Positions 39,167-47,172 of a stretch of 64,000 nt of DNA are shown here, piece after piece. The position numbers and the translations under genes are program-made. The DNA comes from an uncultured Pelagibacteraceae bacterium. GTDB taxonomy: Bacteria; Pseudomonadota; Alphaproteobacteria; Pelagibacterales; Pelagibacteraceae. Positions within the stretch are counted from its first letter, which is position 1. Each line of letters opens with the position of its first letter. Location of the stretch: NCBI GenBank assembly GCA_902540235.1, contig CACBLI010000003.1, positions 62,001 through 126,000 on the forward strand, written 5' to 3'. The notes under the pieces were generated by a model, which saw only the letters and a list, made by a program, of their open reading frames with translations, did not search any database and was not told the DNA's origin.

Positions 39167-39870
39167 AATCTATCAAGGCCTTTATTTTTAATCTTTATCA
39201 GTTCTGTATTATATTTCATTAAAAAAATTAATAGAGAAAATAGAGCAAATGCCGCAGTCATAATCATTAACGGAAACAGCATCGAAATATCAATTGAAGA
39301 TTTAGTAAAAATATTAATAGATGCTGGTTGATGTAAAGTATTCCACCAGTCTACTGAATATTTAATTATTGGTACATTTATTATACCAAGAATTGTAATT
39401 ATTAATGTTGCTTTAAAAACACTATCTTTATCTTCAAAAACTCTCCAGGCAAAAAGATATAATAAATAAAATAAAGCTAAAATTAACATCGCTGTAATTC
39501 TTGCGTCCCATGCCCACCATGTCCCCCAAGTTGGTCTACCCCAAATAGATCCTGTAACAAGAGCGATTATATTAAATATAAAACCAGAGGGAGCTAAGCT
39601 TTTAGAAATTAAGAAAAAATTCTTAATCTTAAATATATATCCAATTATTGACAATAAGGTTATCAACGAAAATATCCCAAGAGAGATCCATGCAGACGGC
39701 ACGTGTACATACATTATTCTTACCGCATCCCCTTGTTTATAATCCTCTGGAGAAAATATTAATGCCTCTAACAATCCTATCGAAAGAACAATAATAAATA
39801 GAAATAAAACGTACTTAGGTGCTTTTGATGTGATTGAAAAAATTTTATTTGGTTCAAAATATTTAAACAT
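39163..39870 (-). CDS. ccmC: Haem exporter protein CcmC
   Basis: CcmC loads haem onto CcmE. The 235-residue protein has six predicted helices and the WWD haem-handling motif GRPTWGTWWAWDARIT near residue 111. Conserved histidines flank it, in MYVHVPSAWISLGIF and WWNTLHQPASI. It is the first gene of ccmCDEFGH. The ABC exporter genes ccmA and ccmB are not here and must lie elsewhere. Confidence 0.96.
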   Translation of the reverse strand: MFKYFEPNKIFSITSKAPKYVLFLFIIVLSIGLLEALIFSPEDYKQGDAVRIMYVHVPSAWISLGIFSLITLLSIIGYIFKIKNFFLISKSLAPSGFIFNIIALVTGSIWGRPTWGTWWAWDARITAMLILALFYLLYLFAWRVFEDKDSVFKATLIITILGIINVPIIKYSVDWWNTLHQPASINIFTKSSIDISMLFPLMIMTAAFALFSLLIFLMKYNTELIKIKNKGLDRL

Positions 39871-39898
39871 ATACCAATGATATATTACGGAATTTTTA

Positions 39899-39957
39899 TC
39901 TGATCAAGAATGTAGAGGGAGATAATGAAGGGTAATAGTTTAACACTCTTGATCAGA
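39899..39957 (-). ncRNA. Long hairpin at the predicted 5' end of the ccm transcript
   Basis: Arms at 39899-39913 and 39943-39957 pair over 15 bp. On the minus strand all pair if one G-U is allowed; on the plus strand the same position is an A-C mismatch, which favours a minus-strand RNA. The 29-base loop is C/U-rich, including ACCCUUC and UCUCCCUCU, which could pair with ribosome-binding purines. There is no T-run after the stem, so it is not a classical terminator. It begins at the start site predicted from the promoter 3 bases or more upstream. Confidence 0.55.
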
Positions 39958-39961
39958 ATTA

Positions 39962-39989
39962 ATGTTAATTTAGTATCTGGCTGTGTCAA
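39962..39989 (-). promoter_or_regulatory. Sigma70-type promoter upstream of ccmC
   Basis: Minus strand: a perfect -35 TTGACA (39984-39989), a 16-base spacer, and -10 TAACAT (39962-39967; four of six matches). The predicted start falls at about 39955, at the first base of the long hairpin. It lies between the hspQ stop and the ccm genes and probably drives the ccm operon or a small RNA. Confidence 0.6.
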
Positions 39990-40024
39990 AGATTTGAGCT
40001 AAATGTGTTTAAAAAAAGATTTAT

Positions 40025-40345
40025 CTAATTCGAGGGCTTAAAATAACTTGAGCCTTTTTTTCCTGAAAAAATTTCCTCAATTAAAGGATGTTTGATAGGC
40101 TCACCAGAGTCGTCTACCAACAGGTTTTGTTCAGATACATATGCTTCATAAGTTATTTCATCATTTTCAGCCAATAAATGGTAAAATGGTTGATCTTTCC
40201 TAGGCCTTACATTTTTTGGTATCGATTGATACCATTCTTCAGAGTTATTAAATTCAAAATCGACATCATAAATCACTCCTCTAAACTCGAAATGTTTATG
40301 TTTTACAATATCACCAATAGAAAATTTTGCTTTTTGTACTGACAT
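40025..40345 (-). CDS. hspQ: Heat shock protein HspQ
   Basis: HspQ/YccV is a small conserved protein (106 residues) known as a hemimethylated-DNA-binding and Lon-specificity factor. Visible: KFSIGDIVKHKHFEFRGVIYDVD at the start (read in two parts), a Trp-containing middle, QPFYHLLAENDEITYEAYVSEQNL and the C-terminal ending near FKPS. It has no membrane segment. Its start faces yciB across an 89-base gap that may hold both promoters. Confidence 0.93.
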   Translation of the reverse strand: MSVQKAKFSIGDIVKHKHFEFRGVIYDVDFEFNNSEEWYQSIPKNVRPRKDQPFYHLLAENDEITYEAYVSEQNLLVDDSGEPIKHPLIEEIFSGKKGSSYFKPSN

Positions 40346-40434
40346 TACCTTTAGTATGGGTATTTAAATTTAAAAATCAATAAGAAAAATTTTAAATTTT
40401 CGCAAAAATAAAAACTTATGTTAATATCTTAAAA

Positions 40435-40986
40435 GTGAATAAATCTTTTATAAAGTTTCTTACTGATTTTGGACCATTAGTAATTTTTTTTTACTATTAT
40501 TATGATAGTAATAAAGATTTAAAAATTGCTATTCCTCCTTTCATAATTGCGACAATAATAGCATTGGGTGTAATGTGGTTTTTGGAGAAACAAATACCTA
40601 AAGTGCCCTTGCTAAGTGGAATATTAATTACTTTTTTTGGAGGATTAACAATTTATTTTGATAACCCCGTCTTTATCTACATCAAGCCTACAATTATAAA
40701 CATTATGTTTGGGTTTGCCTTAATATTTGGAAAATATTTTACTAAAGAGCCAGTTCTCAAAAAATTGTTAGGTAAATCAATTTCTTTAACAAATGAAGGT
40801 TGGGAGATACTTAATAGAAGATGGATTTATTTCTTTTTTGCTTTAGCAATTTTAAATGAGCTAGTATGGCGAACACAATCGGAGGAATTTTGGGTTAATT
40901 TCAAAGTATGGGGTTTATTACCTATTACATTTATTTTCACAGGATTTCAAATAGGGCTTATTAATAAATATAAAACTAATGAATAA
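40435..40986 (+). CDS. yciB: Inner membrane septation protein YciB/IspZ
   Basis: This 183-residue membrane protein of five to six helices belongs to the YciB/IspA intracellular-septation family. Family features: KFLTDFGPLVIFFYYYY near the start, TRIG-like loop FITFFGGLTIYFDNPVFI near residue 62, KPTIINIMFGFALIFG and a C-terminal NELVWRTQSEEFWVNFK. The start is GTG at 40435. It is translationally coupled to the next gene through an eight-base overlap. Confidence 0.92.
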   Translation: MNKSFIKFLTDFGPLVIFFYYYYDSNKDLKIAIPPFIIATIIALGVMWFLEKQIPKVPLLSGILITFFGGLTIYFDNPVFIYIKPTIINIMFGFALIFGKYFTKEPVLKKLLGKSISLTNEGWEILNRRWIYFFFALAILNELVWRTQSEEFWVNFKVWGLLPITFIFTGFQIGLINKYKTNE

Positions 40987-41323
40987 TAATTTAAGACTTG
41001 TAATAAATAATATCAAAAACAAAAAATTAGAGGAAAAACATTTTTTTGAGAAAGAAGAATTAAAAATTATTTTAGATTTATATGCAAAAATGGTTTCTCA
41101 AGGTTCATGGAAAGATTATGGACTTTCTATATCAAGTAAACAGGTAAGCTTTAGTGTATTTAAAAATAGTACTGAAAATGCTTTGTATAGAATATGTAAA
41201 AATTTTAATCCTAAGAACAAAAACCTTAAATATTTAATAACTGATGTTAATGGAAAAATTCTAAAAAATTCTTTTGAGCTTGAAGTACTATTAAAACAAA
41301 CTGACTGGAAAAAATTAACTTAA
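40979..41323 (+). CDS. DUF2794 family protein
   Basis: A cytosolic 114-residue protein of the alphaproteobacterial DUF2794 family, function unknown. The pattern of EEKHFFEKEELKIILDLYAKMV followed by GSWKDYGLSI (two stretches near residues 18-52), VSFSVFKNSTENALYRI and a C-terminal SFELEVLLKQ matches the family as I know it. It overlaps yciB by eight bases and converges with the BAX-inhibitor gene, five bases apart. Confidence 0.85.
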   Translation: MNNNLRLVINNIKNKKLEEKHFFEKEELKIILDLYAKMVSQGSWKDYGLSISSKQVSFSVFKNSTENALYRICKNFNPKNKNLKYLITDVNGKILKNSFELEVLLKQTDWKKLT

Positions 41324-41328
41324 TAAAA

Positions 41329-42090
41329 CTATCTTCTTTGACCAAAAAGTCTTAATAGCATTATAAATAAATTAATGAAGTCCAAGTAAAGAGTTAAAGC
41401 TCCCATCACAGCTTTTTTACCCATTAATTCACCTGTGTCGCTAGCTGTATACATGTTCTTTATTTTTTGAGTGTCATATGCCGTTAGACCAACAAATATT
41501 AAAACACCTAAAATTGAGATCACAAAATACATCATTGATGATTTCATAAAGATATTTACTATTGAAGCTATTATAATTCCAATTAAGCCCATCATTAAAA
41601 AAGATCCTAATTTTGTGAGGTCTCTTTTAGTTGTGTAGCCATAAATACTCATCGCTCCAAATGTTGCGGAAGTTATGAAGAAAATTCTTGTAACACTCAT
41701 GCCAGTGTAAACTAATAAAATTGATGATAAAGATAATCCCATTAACGCAGCAAAGATCCAAAATGTTGTTTGTGCTTTTGAGGCACTCATTTTATTAATT
41801 CCAAAACTCATGTAAAAAACAATTCCAAGTGGAGCTAACATCACCAACCATTTTAAACCTGACATATAAATTGAATTACCTATTTGTGTAAGACCAACAA
41901 TTGCACCAGAAGCATCAGTGACCACCGACATTTTAAACGTTATGAGTGCGATTATTCCTGTAAGCAAAACCCCTGTTGCCATATAATTGTAAACTTTGAG
42001 CATGTAAGCTCTTAAACCTTCATCTGTTACAGCAGTTTCCTGTGATGCAGCTTTTGCTCTTGCGAGTATTCCTTTTTTATTAAATTCCAT
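41329..42090 (-). CDS. BAX inhibitor-1 (YbhL/YccA) family membrane protein
   Basis: A seven-helix membrane protein (253 residues) of the Bax-inhibitor-1 family. In bacteria these act as calcium-leak or stress-related membrane proteins, and YccA modulates FtsH. Family signs: YNYMATGVLLTGIIALI near residue 30, the central helix FGAMSIYGYTTKRDLTKLG and the C-terminus GALTLYLDFINLFIMLLRLF. Aspartates in LTAYDTQ and LDFINLF resemble the pH-sensing pair of characterised members. Confidence 0.92.
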   Translation of the reverse strand: MEFNKKGILARAKAASQETAVTDEGLRAYMLKVYNYMATGVLLTGIIALITFKMSVVTDASGAIVGLTQIGNSIYMSGLKWLVMLAPLGIVFYMSFGINKMSASKAQTTFWIFAALMGLSLSSILLVYTGMSVTRIFFITSATFGAMSIYGYTTKRDLTKLGSFLMMGLIGIIIASIVNIFMKSSMMYFVISILGVLIFVGLTAYDTQKIKNMYTASDTGELMGKKAVMGALTLYLDFINLFIMLLRLFGQRR

Positions 42091-42171
42091 TATGGAAGAA
42101 ATATATAATCTTTTACTAATTATTCAAGATGCCTTAAAAGATTAACAAAAATTAACACTAAAAAAACCTAA

Positions 42172-43212
42172 ATGAATTATAAAAAATTAGGGAATACTGA
42201 CCTTAATGTAAGTACAATTTGTCTCGGTACAATGACCTGGGGTGAGCAAAATACTCAAAAAGAGGGTTTTGAACAAATGGATTACGCCTTAAGTGAAGGG
42301 GTAAATTTTTGGGACACAGCTGAAATTTATTCCATACCGATGAGGAAGGAAACGTACGGTGAAACTGAAAGGATAATTGGAAATTGGTTTGAGAAAAATA
42401 AAAAAAGGAAAGAGGTTATTCTTGCAACTAAAGTATGTGGTAACACATCCAACAAATACATTCGTGGAGGTGGCAATAATTTTGGCAAAAAAAAAATTAG
42501 TTTAGCGTTAGAAGAGAGTCTAAAAAGATTAAAAACTGATTATATAGATTTGTATCAACTTCATTGGCCAGAGAGAAATACAAATTTTTTTGGTAAACAT
42601 GGTTACGAACACGATGAAGATGACAATGATTGGACACCTTTTGAGGAAGTTTTAGAAAGTCTAAATCAATTTATCATTCAAGGTAAAATTAGATATATAG
42701 GCTTATCAAATGAAACTGCATGGGGTTTATCTAAATTTTTAGAATTGTCTAAATTAAAGAAATTACCCAAAATGATGTCAGTTCAAAACCCCTACAATCT
42801 TCTTAATAGAACCTACGAAGTTGGATTAGCTGAAATTTCTGTCAGAGAAAAGAGTGGATTATTAGCATACTCACCGTTAGCGTTTGGCTACCTAACAGGA
42901 AAATATAGAAATAATAATCTTCCTGAAAAATCTAGAATGAAATTATTTAAAGACTTTACCAGATATAAAAATGAAAATGGTCAAAAAGCTATTGAAGAAT
43001 ACTACAAGATCTCAAAAAAATTTGATATCGATTTTACGCAAATGTCATTGAAATTTTGTGAAATACAGCCTTTTACAACAAGTGTAATTATTGGTGCAAC
43101 GACAATGCAACAGTTGAAAACAAACATAGAAAGTGTAAATGTAACTTTATCAAATGAGATAATTAATGAGATTAATAAAATTCAAAAAAAATATCCAAAT
43201 CCATGCCCTTAA
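42172..43212 (+). CDS. Aldo/keto reductase (Tas-like)
   Basis: This NADPH-dependent (beta/alpha)8 oxidoreductase (346 residues) reduces an unknown carbonyl. Catalytic features are FWDTAEIYSIPMRKETYGE near residue 46 (Asp, Tyr), ATKVCGN near 82 (Lys) and DLYQLHWPERNTN near 123 (His). The insert HGYEHDEDDNDW after that and SVIIGATTMQQLKTNI at the C-terminus match the Tas group. Its end overlaps the IalB-like gene by ten bases. Confidence 0.92.
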   Translation: MNYKKLGNTDLNVSTICLGTMTWGEQNTQKEGFEQMDYALSEGVNFWDTAEIYSIPMRKETYGETERIIGNWFEKNKKRKEVILATKVCGNTSNKYIRGGGNNFGKKKISLALEESLKRLKTDYIDLYQLHWPERNTNFFGKHGYEHDEDDNDWTPFEEVLESLNQFIIQGKIRYIGLSNETAWGLSKFLELSKLKKLPKMMSVQNPYNLLNRTYEVGLAEISVREKSGLLAYSPLAFGYLTGKYRNNNLPEKSRMKLFKDFTRYKNENGQKAIEEYYKISKKFDIDFTQMSLKFCEIQPFTTSVIIGATTMQQLKTNIESVNVTLSNEIINEINKIQKKYPNPCP

Positions 43213-43715
43213 TTAAAAAATTTTTATTTTTATCAGTCATAATTTCAGTACTATTTACTCAAAAAACATTCGCAGCAGATCTAAAAAAAGTTGGCAAATA
43301 CAAGGATTGGGAAGTAATGGTAATCTCAGAACAATCAGGAAAAGTTTGCTTTGCACAATCAATACCTGTTTTGCAAGCTCCAAAAAAAAACAAAAGAGAT
43401 GCAAGATTATTTGTAACTTTTAGGCCAAGTGAAAAAATTTCCAATGAAATTAGCACCACTGCAGGTTATGAATTTAATAAAAATAATTCTGTACTAGCAA
43501 CCTCAGGAAATAATAAATTTAAATTTGATATAAAACAACAGGGCTTCGCATGGATGACAAGTAGTAAGAAAGAAAATATAATGGTTAAAGTGATGAAAAA
43601 AGGTTCTAGAATAATGATTGCTGGTTATAACGAAAAGGGTTCGCAAACCATTGACCATTATTCACTGTTGGGTTTCACTAAAGCATATAATACTGCCAAA
43701 AAAGCTTGCAGTTAG
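43203..43715 (+). CDS. IalB-like periplasmic protein
   Basis: A secreted protein (170 residues) of the invasion-associated locus B family, common in free-living alphaproteobacteria despite the name. The signal peptide ends around residue 24 (FAA). The pattern YKDWEVM...GKVCFAQS near residues 32-50 and a terminal cysteine (KKACS) fit the family, with the two Cys perhaps forming a disulfide. Molecular function is unknown. Confidence 0.85.
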   Translation: MPLIKKFLFLSVIISVLFTQKTFAADLKKVGKYKDWEVMVISEQSGKVCFAQSIPVLQAPKKNKRDARLFVTFRPSEKISNEISTTAGYEFNKNNSVLATSGNNKFKFDIKQQGFAWMTSSKKENIMVKVMKKGSRIMIAGYNEKGSQTIDHYSLLGFTKAYNTAKKACS

Positions 43716-43718
43716 TTA

Positions 43719-44906
43719 ATGAAATTAAAAAAAAGAATCGTTCTTGCTTACTCTGGAGGTTTAGACACATCAATAATTTTAAAATGGCTACAAGAAAACT
43801 ATAAAGCTGAAGTTATTTGTTATACAGCTGACATTGGACAGAAAATTAATAAAAAAAAAATTATTTCTAATGCAAAAAAACTTGGCGTAAGAAAAATAGT
43901 CATTAAGGATTTGAAAAACGTATTTATAAAAGATTATGTCTTTCCGATGTTAAGAGGTCATGCAATTTACGAAGGTGCCTATTTGTTAGGAACCTCAATA
44001 GCTAGGCCACTGATAGCTAAAGACCAGATTAGAGTTGCAAAAAAATTTAATGCTTATGCAGTTTCTCACGGGTCAACTGGAAAAGGTAATGATCAAGTGA
44101 GGTTTGAGCTAGGTTATCATTATTTTGGGCCAAAAATAAAAATAATTGCCCCCTGGAGAATTTGGAAACTAAAGTCTAGGTCAGATTTAATAAATTATGC
44201 AAAAAAAAATAATATATCAATTCCAAAAGATAAAAAAGGTGCTCCACCTTTTTCTGTTGATGATAATTTATTTCATACCTCTACCGAAGGAAAAGTTTTA
44301 GAAAATCCAAAAAACTCAGCACCAGAATATATTTTCCAAAGATCTATTTCACCAGAAAAAGCTCCTAACAAAGCAACTTATTTATCAATTAAATTTAAAA
44401 ACGGAGATCCGATTGAAGTTAATGGAAAAAAATTACAGCCAGCAAAATTACTTGAAAAGCTAAATCTAATAGCTGGAAAAAATGGTATAGGCAGAGTTGA
44501 TCTTGTAGAAAACAGATTTTTAAGAATTAAATCGAGAGGAGTTTACGAAACTCCAGGTGGAACACTATTAATCAATGCGCACAGAGCTATAGAGTCTGTT
44601 ACTTTAGATAAAAAAACAATGCATGACAAAGATAATATAATGACTAGGTACGCTGAACTTATATACAATGGATATTGGTTTTCAAAAGAAAGATTAAAAC
44701 TTCAAAAAATTGTAGATTATAAAAAGAATAAAGTTAATGGAATTGTAAAACTTAAACTTTACAAAGGAAATATCATGATTGTTTCTAGACAAACAAAAAG
44801 TTCCGCCTACTCTCTGAAAAGAGTTTCTTTTGAGGAAAATAAAACATTCAATAAAATTTATGTTGAAAAATTTATTAATTTTCACAAGAAAAAACTGCAA
44901 TCTTAA
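43719..44906 (+). CDS. argG: Argininosuccinate synthase
   Basis: ArgG joins citrulline and aspartate with ATP in arginine synthesis. The 395-residue protein has the PP-loop RIVLAYSGGLDTSIILKWL (residues 5-23), citrulline-binding SHGSTGKGNDQVRFEL near 114 and IGRVDLVENRFLRIKSRG near 255. The length agrees with the family. It follows the IalB-like gene by three bases. Confidence 0.97.
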   Translation: MKLKKRIVLAYSGGLDTSIILKWLQENYKAEVICYTADIGQKINKKKIISNAKKLGVRKIVIKDLKNVFIKDYVFPMLRGHAIYEGAYLLGTSIARPLIAKDQIRVAKKFNAYAVSHGSTGKGNDQVRFELGYHYFGPKIKIIAPWRIWKLKSRSDLINYAKKNNISIPKDKKGAPPFSVDDNLFHTSTEGKVLENPKNSAPEYIFQRSISPEKAPNKATYLSIKFKNGDPIEVNGKKLQPAKLLEKLNLIAGKNGIGRVDLVENRFLRIKSRGVYETPGGTLLINAHRAIESVTLDKKTMHDKDNIMTRYAELIYNGYWFSKERLKLQKIVDYKKNKVNGIVKLKLYKGNIMIVSRQTKSSAYSLKRVSFEENKTFNKIYVEKFINFHKKKLQS

Positions 44907-44917
44907 TTAATTTTAGG

Positions 44918-44943
44918 ACAATTTATTAATTGTTAAATTTTTT
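44918..44943 (+). terminator. Possible terminator after argG
   Basis: ACAATT-TATT-AATTGT (44918-44933) forms a perfect six-pair hairpin followed by TAAATTTTTT, eleven bases beyond the argG stop. The stem is all A-T but one pair, so termination is likely weak. Confidence 0.35.
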
Positions 44944-44964
44944 AGAAAACTATATTCTACAATA

Positions 44965-45423
44965 ATGGAATCGTTTAAAAATTGGATGAGAGATACTGCA
45001 AACATTTTGTTTGATGACAGTAAAAATGATTTAAGATCTTTACCTAAAACAGTAAGATTGCAAATTCTGTTAGTCTTAAGTTTTATTTGGACCACTGTTT
45101 TCAGTTTATACGTTTTTTCATATACCACTTTCGCATTTGGGTGGGCGGGACTTTTCATAGCTCATGTTGGATTAATATTTGCAGTCTACATGACATTTAA
45201 ACATTTCCACAGAGCTGAGGAGAGTTCAACGAGCGTTTTCAAGACTAAAAATTTTGATCCATTTAAAATAATGGTTTTAGTTTTTGTGATCGTTTTTATT
45301 TTTGTTTTTTCAAAAGGAATAGAGGTCTTAACTAGTCCTAATCCGTATTCGTATTCTATCCCCTATGATGGTTCTTCTAAATCTGTGTTTGAAAAATGGT
45401 TACCATTTAGTAAAGATAAATAA
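44965..45423 (+). CDS. Membrane protein of unknown function beside psiE
   Basis: A 152-residue protein with about three hydrophobic segments (residues 34-53, 58-75 and 108-128) after a charged N-terminus, and a soluble tail containing PNPYSYSIPYDGSSKS. I do not recognise a family. It shares its last base with the start of the PsiE-like gene (TAATGG), so the two are probably made together and may form one complex. Confidence 0.8.
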   Translation: MESFKNWMRDTANILFDDSKNDLRSLPKTVRLQILLVLSFIWTTVFSLYVFSYTTFAFGWAGLFIAHVGLIFAVYMTFKHFHRAEESSTSVFKTKNFDPFKIMVLVFVIVFIFVFSKGIEVLTSPNPYSYSIPYDGSSKSVFEKWLPFSKDK

Positions 45424-45803
45424 TGGAAAAAATAGCAAAAAATTTACAGCTTATTTTAATGGTTATCATTTTAATAAGCACGGTTATTGCAGTTGGTATA
45501 GAAATGTACAAGATGTTTGAAAATAGATCAGTGACTTTAGCAGATTTATTGTTGATGTTTCTTTACTTAGAAGTACTTGCAATGGTAAGAGTATTTTGGA
45601 ACCAGCAATCAATTAGTATTACTCTTCCATTATTAATTGCTATTACTGCTTTAGCTCGATTTATTATTCTTCAAGGTAAGGAAATGGATCCAACAGCTTT
45701 AGTTTATGAAGCTGTTGCTATAGTTCTAATTGCAGGTGCAATTGTTATTTTAAGATTAAGACATAGCGATAAACTTGGTCTAAAGAAAAAAAAATCAAAA
45801 TAA
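45423..45803 (+). CDS. PsiE-like membrane protein
   Basis: This 126-residue protein with four helices belongs to the phosphate-starvation-inducible PsiE family. Helices lie near residues 8-26, 39-58, 66-85 and 92-112; LADLLLMFLYLEVLAMVRVFW near residue 39 (read up to 20 residues) and RFIILQGKEMDP near 79 are characteristic. The cytosolic tail is Lys-rich. PsiE has no established activity, and no phosphate-regulon box was recognised upstream. Confidence 0.82.
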   Translation: MEKIAKNLQLILMVIILISTVIAVGIEMYKMFENRSVTLADLLLMFLYLEVLAMVRVFWNQQSISITLPLLIAITALARFIILQGKEMDPTALVYEAVAIVLIAGAIVILRLRHSDKLGLKKKKSK

Positions 45804-45809
45804 GTCAAA

Positions 45810-46949
45810 ATGAAATTTGAAGCCTCAAAGGCCGCGGCCTTAAATAGATTAAATAATTTTATAGAAAAAAATCTTACCGAATATTCCAAACTAAGAAATT
45901 TTGATTTCGGTCCAGAAAAAAGAACAAATATATCAGGTTTATCTCCATATATTACTCATGGGGTTATCAGCGAGAAAGAAGTTATTGAAAAATCACTTAG
46001 CAAATTTTCTTTTTCAAAAAATGAAAAATTTATTCAAGAAGTTTTATGGAGAACATATTGGAAAGGTTGGTTAGAATTACGACCAAACGTTTGGACAGAT
46101 TATTTAGTACAGTTAAATAAAATTCGAAAAGAATATAAAGATAACCAAAATTACAAAAATGCTATAGATGGCAAAACCAATATTGAATGTTTTAATTACT
46201 GGGTAACAGAGCTTAAAGAAAATAACTATTTACATAATCATACAAGAATGTGGTTTGCTAGTATTTGGATTTTTACTTTAGAATTACCTTGGCAATTAGG
46301 AGCAGAATTTTTTATGCAACATCTTTATGATGGTGATTCTGCGTCTAATACCCTTGGTTGGAGATGGGTAGCTGGAATTCAAACACAAGGAAAACATTAT
46401 CTAGCTAGCGAATGGAATATTAAAAAATTCACTAATAATAGATTTAATAATATTAAATTGAATGAAAATGCTCCTCCGAAAGTTTCTGAAAAAACTTACT
46501 CAATAATTAAACAAGATTTTAGTAGTAAAAATATTGGTGATAGAAATCTTTTTATTTTTGAAAATAATTTATCATTTGAAACCACCGATTTTCAAAATAA
46601 CAAATTTAAAAAAATCTATATAATTTCAAATAAAAATGAAAATAGATCTATCAAGCTAAGTGAAAAAGTTATCAAATTTAAATCACTTTTAATTAAGGAT
46701 CAAAAACTAAGGTTAGAAAATAAATCTATAGCCTGTGAAATAGTAGATATAAGTGAAATTAAAAATATAAATGAGAAAGTTATTGCCTTATATCCAACTG
46801 TTGGTGAAAACCTGGATTATTTAAACTCAAATGATTATAAATTAGATTTTTTATATAGAAAACTCGATCAATATTCTTGGCATTATTGTAATAAAGGTTT
46901 TTTCAATTTTAAAAATTATATTCCTAAAATAATTACGTCTTTAAATTAA
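45810..46949 (+). CDS. Photolyase/cryptochrome-family protein beginning with the FAD domain
   Basis: A 379-residue protein whose first ~210 residues are the FAD-binding helical domain of DNA photolyases: ISGLSPYITHGVISEKEV near residue 42, FIQEVLWRTYWKGWLEL near 78, TRMWFASIWIFTLELPWQLG near 143 and DGDSASNTLGWRWVAG near 176. The usual N-terminal Rossmann antenna domain is missing. Instead the C-terminal ~150 residues contain alternating strands and helices (NLFIFENNLSF, KKIYIISN, EKVIALYP) that may be an equivalent domain moved to the end. Whether it repairs DNA is unknown. Confidence 0.82.
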   Translation: MKFEASKAAALNRLNNFIEKNLTEYSKLRNFDFGPEKRTNISGLSPYITHGVISEKEVIEKSLSKFSFSKNEKFIQEVLWRTYWKGWLELRPNVWTDYLVQLNKIRKEYKDNQNYKNAIDGKTNIECFNYWVTELKENNYLHNHTRMWFASIWIFTLELPWQLGAEFFMQHLYDGDSASNTLGWRWVAGIQTQGKHYLASEWNIKKFTNNRFNNIKLNENAPPKVSEKTYSIIKQDFSSKNIGDRNLFIFENNLSFETTDFQNNKFKKIYIISNKNENRSIKLSEKVIKFKSLLIKDQKLRLENKSIACEIVDISEIKNINEKVIALYPTVGENLDYLNSNDYKLDFLYRKLDQYSWHYCNKGFFNFKNYIPKIITSLN

Positions 46950-47167
46950 AACCACCTTAACATTCCAATAATTCCTGCCGTGGCATAAAAAAATTGTAAA
47001 AATAATATTCCTCTATGACCGCCCCTATAAGCCCAAATTCCAATTAAGATTGCAGATATAAGTAATAAGCAAAAACCAAAAAACTCTATACCAATATTCA
47101 AAGCTACGAATAATGAGTATAATATTGCTGTAATTACACCTGCCCACTCAAAAATCTTATTATTCAT
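46946..47167 (-). CDS. Small three-helix membrane protein, unknown function
   Basis: A 73-residue hydrophobic protein, MNNKIFEWAGVITAILYSLF onward, with three predicted helices at about residues 8-27, 29-46 and 53-70 and a short GGHRG turn between the second and third. I cannot assign it to a family. Its stop overlaps the photolyase-like gene tail-to-tail by four bases; it ends a short minus-strand pair with the Cys-rich protein, five bases upstream. Confidence 0.7.
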   Translation of the reverse strand: MNNKIFEWAGVITAILYSLFVALNIGIEFFGFCLLLISAILIGIWAYRGGHRGILFLQFFYATAGIIGMLRWF

Positions 47168-47172
47168 AAATT

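Noticed and set aside
40346..40434. A heat-shock (sigma32-like) promoter for hspQ: TTGATT then CCCATACT on the minus strand.
   Set aside because: The -10-like element is too close to the hspQ ATG to leave a usual leader and matches are partial; not better than chance in such A+T-rich DNA.
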